Shown piece by piece: positions 6,923 through 8,642 of a DNA stretch of 8,642 nucleotides. Location of the stretch: the NCBI RefSeq assembly GCF_903643065.1, contig NZ_CAHJWX010000048.1:1-8642 (forward strand), in the 5' to 3' direction. Positions within the stretch are counted from its first letter, which is position 1. Every line of letters starts with the position of its first letter. The DNA comes from Sphingomonas bacterium (GTDB lineage: Bacteria; Pseudomonadota; Alphaproteobacteria; Sphingomonadales; Sphingomonadaceae). The position numbers and the translations under genes were made by a program. The notes beneath the pieces were generated by a model. That model searched no databases. It was not told the DNA's origin and saw only the letters and a list, made by a program, of their open reading frames with translations.

Positions 6923-7354
6923 TCAGTCGTCGATGCGGTCGTGCGCGTCGGCCTTGCCGCGGATCCAATAGCCGCCGGCCTTGGTCCACGCGCGCGGGTG
7001 ACCCCGCTCGTCGAGAACGTGGCGGCGCACCGATCGCGCGACGCTTGCCTCCGCCGCGATCCATACGAATCCGTCGCCCGGTGGCATGTCATGCCGCGCC
7101 ATCGCCGCGCGCAGCAGCGCCGCGTCGTCGGTTGCACCATCGCGGAGCACCCAAGCCGGCGTCCAGGCGGCGGCGGTCGGGATAGTCTGGACGTCGGCGT
7201 CGCTCTCGCGGTCGTCGGCGGGCTCGACACGGCGTAGGAAGTGAGATGCGAGCCTGAAGACTTTAGCTTTAAACCACCGAGCCTTCGCCAACGATAATGA
7301 CCGCGGCTGAAGGCGTGCCGTACTCGGCGCCGCCTCGCTTACTTGACCGCGCAT
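6923..7354 (-). pseudogene. Siderophore-interacting protein (ferric-siderophore reductase) C-terminal fragment
   Basis: The last ~100 residues of this 143-residue minus-strand frame match the C-terminal NAD(P)H-binding region of the SIP/ViuB family of FAD-dependent ferric-siderophore reductases. Recognisable parts are the strand ending WVLRDGA, then GDGFVWIAAEASVARSVRRHVLDERGH, then RAWTKAGGYWIRGKADAHD near the end. An intact SIP is ~240-300 residues and starts with a flavin-binding barrel containing an R-x-Y-T/S motif. That domain is absent here and in other frames between 7240 and 7545. The first ~42 residues (MRGQVSEAAPSTARL and on, 7354 down to about 7235) show no SIP similarity. The fragment cannot bind FAD and is very probably non-functional. 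It precedes the CDF stub in the same orientation, which suggests an ancestral SIP-CDF gene pair. Confidence 0.7.
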
Positions 7355-7545
7355 GACGCTGCGCGCCGTTCTCGCGCGAAGTCACCTAGTGAATGGTGTT
7401 CGCGTCCGGATTCACTGCATCCTGCTCGATACCGGCGCTGAGAGCTACAAGCACGCCGGCGTCCTTTCTTCTCGTGAAGAGTAAGGGTCACAATACCTGC
7501 GCTCAGCCTGCCTCACATTAGCGCACGGCCTGGCCACATCTGGCC
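7238..7545. other. About 300 bases without a recognisable intact gene, between SIP fragment and aldehyde dehydrogenase
   Basis: This stretch is somewhat richer in A+T around 7255-7305 than its surroundings. It holds a 43-codon plus-strand frame (7353-7484) with no convincing family match, the non-homologous leader of the SIP fragment, and a short hairpin after the aldehyde dehydrogenase stop. I see no tRNA, terminal inverted repeats or clear promoter. It may be a rearrangement junction. Confidence 0.45.
7532..7545 (-). terminator. Weak hairpin immediately after the aldehyde dehydrogenase stop
   Basis: On the minus strand GGCCA-GATG-TGGCC follows directly after the TGA, a 5-bp GC-rich stem with a 4-base loop. 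There is no U-tract, so intrinsic termination is doubtful. Confidence 0.2.
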
Positions 7546-8642
7546 TCAGTCGCGCGCGGAGATCACCTGGAGCTGCGTGAACTCCTCCAGCCCCTCGTCG
7601 CCCATCTCGACGCCCAGGCCCGACTGTTTGGCGCCGGCGAACGGGATGTGGTGGGCGAGGTCGGGATGGCGGTTGATCCACACCGACCCGCTGTCCATCC
7701 GCTCGGCATAGCGGCGCGCGCGCGCCGGATTTGACGACCAGACCGACCCGCCCAGCCCATAGGAGGACGCGTTCGCCCGCGCGAGCGCATCCTCCGGGTC
7801 GTCGTACCGGATCACCGGCAGGACGGGGCCGAACTGCTCCTCGTCGACCAGCCGCACGCCGTCGGTGACATCGCGCACGATCTGCGGGCGGATGAAATAG
7901 CCCTGGTCCGGCACGACGCCCGCGTCGCCCATCACCGTGCCGTGCCGCGCGGCATCGTCCCGCAGCTCGCGCACCCGCTCATATTGCGCCTTGTTCTGGA
8001 GCGGGCCGAACTGCGTCCCCTGCTCCAGCCCGTCGCCGACGATCGCGCCCTCGCACAGGGCGGCGAGCTGGTCGCAGACCTCGTCGTAGAGCGCGTCGGG
8101 CACATAGGCGCGCTTGATCGCGACGCAGAGCTGGCCGCTATTGGCGAAGGCCCCGTTGAACAGCCCGGTCGCGACCGCGCGCGGCTCGGCATCGTCCAGC
8201 ACGATCGCCGCGTCGTTGCCGCCCAGTTCCAGCGTCACGCGCTTCAGCGTGTCCGCCGCCGCGCCCAGCACGTGCCGGCCCGTCGCGGTGGAGCCGGTGA
8301 AGGTGATCTTGCGCACGTCCGGGTGCGCGGTCAGCCGGGGGCCGACCGTGCCGTCGTCGCCCAGCGCGTTGAGCACGCCCGCCGGAAAGGCGTGCTGGAG
8401 CAGGGCCGCCGCGCGCAAGGTGGTGAGCGGCGTCGTCGGCGCGGGCTTGGCCACCACCGTGTTGCCGGCGACCAGCGCCGCCGCGATCTTGGTGGCCATC
8501 ATCGACAGCGGGAAGTTCCAGGCGACGATCGCCGCCACCACGCCCAGCGGCCGGCGGCGATAGACGATGCGCCGCCCGTCCGCGTCCTCGGCCGCGCGGT
8601 CGGCGAGGTGCGCGCCGGACGCGCGCTTGAACGTCGCGGCGG
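7546..8642 (-). CDS. NAD(P)-dependent aldehyde dehydrogenase, N-terminus beyond right edge
   Basis: The minus-strand frame enters from the window edge and runs 364 residues to TGA at 7548-7546. A GTG at 8541 is internal: the frame continues upstream with RRIVYRRRPLGVVAAIVAWNFP, a normal ALDH sequence. Catalytic elements are all present. Oxyanion Asn is in VAWNFPL (codon 8517-8515). The NAD-binding segment is ITFTGSTATGR. General-base Glu is in LELGGND (8229-8227). Nucleophilic Cys is in NSGQLCVAIKR (8127-8125). EEQFGPVLPVI and FAGAKQSGLG complete the C-terminal part. The enzyme oxidises an aldehyde to its acid with NAD(P)+ in the cytoplasm; substrate cannot be assigned, though the CVAIKR type is found in ALDH-superfamily members of broad catabolic function. 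About 100 N-terminal residues of a ~475-residue protein are outside. It is intact in the visible part, unlike its left neighbours. Confidence 0.93.
   Translation of the reverse strand, partial: AATFKRASGAHLADRAAEDADGRRIVYRRRPLGVVAAIVAWNFPLSMMATKIAAALVAGNTVVAKPAPTTPLTTLRAAALLQHAFPAGVLNALGDDGTVGPRLTAHPDVRKITFTGSTATGRHVLGAAADTLKRVTLELGGNDAAIVLDDAEPRAVATGLFNGAFANSGQLCVAIKRAYVPDALYDEVCDQLAALCEGAIVGDGLEQGTQFGPLQNKAQYERVRELRDDAARHGTVMGDAGVVPDQGYFIRPQIVRDVTDGVRLVDEEQFGPVLPVIRYDDPEDALARANASSYGLGGSVWSSNPARARRYAERMDSGSVWINRHPDLAHHIPFAGAKQSGLGVEMGDEGLEEFTQLQVISARD

Noticed and set aside
7467..7480. TCTTC-TCGT-GAAGA inverted repeat
   Set aside because: Five-base arms with no gene end or start attached; not distinguishable from chance.
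7445..7681. 78-codon minus-strand frame at the end of the aldehyde dehydrogenase
   Set aside because: Mostly an out-of-frame reading of the aldehyde dehydrogenase 3' end, Pro/Arg-rich.
8114..8563. 149-codon plus-strand frame opposite the aldehyde dehydrogenase
   Set aside because: Antisense to a gene with all catalytic residues present; Ala/Ser-rich product without motifs.

Overview
The window is GC-rich DNA that most resembles an alphaproteobacterium, probably a sphingomonad. That is an inference from composition and from the style of the FAD monooxygenase, PaoABC and siderophore-reductase-like proteins; no rRNA or other marker is present. I see no tRNA, rRNA, CRISPR array or complete insertion sequence.

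Layout: (1) 1-469, minus strand, N-terminal half of a TetX-like FAD monooxygenase that runs off the left edge. (2) 470-668, a leader region between divergent genes, with inverted repeats. (3) 669-1342, plus strand, a broken hchA (Hsp31/glyoxalase III) that lacks its N-terminus and carries a one-base frameshift. (4) 1383-5165, plus strand, an intact three-gene operon for a PaoABC-type molybdenum aldehyde oxidoreductase: [2Fe-2S] subunit, FAD/[4Fe-4S] subunit and molybdopterin subunit. (5) 5102-5818, minus strand, a LysE/ArgO amino-acid exporter, and divergent from it (6) 5891-6782, plus strand, its usual partner, an ArgP/LysG LysR-type regulator. Both carry one-base frameshifts near their 3' ends. 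(7) 6799-6861, minus strand, a stub encoding only about the first 20 residues of what looks like a cation diffusion facilitator. (8) 6923-7354, minus strand, an open frame holding only the C-terminal part of a siderophore-interacting protein. (9) about 7238-7545, a stretch with no recognisable intact gene. (10) 7546-8642, minus strand, an NAD(P)-dependent aldehyde dehydrogenase with all catalytic residues, running off the right edge.

How the genes fit together: PaoABC and the aldehyde dehydrogenase both oxidise aldehydes to acids, and HchA handles methylglyoxal-type damage, so the left and right parts share an aldehyde-detoxification theme. The lysE-argP pair is the classic exporter plus divergent activator for basic amino acids.

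The most notable property is how many genes around the intact paoABC operon are damaged: one 5'-truncated and frameshifted gene, two genes with 3'-proximal single-base shifts, and two gene fragments. This looks like a recombination scar or a decaying accessory segment. Local sequencing or assembly error could explain the three frameshifts, but it cannot explain the truncations. I did not find a convincing new biological system here.
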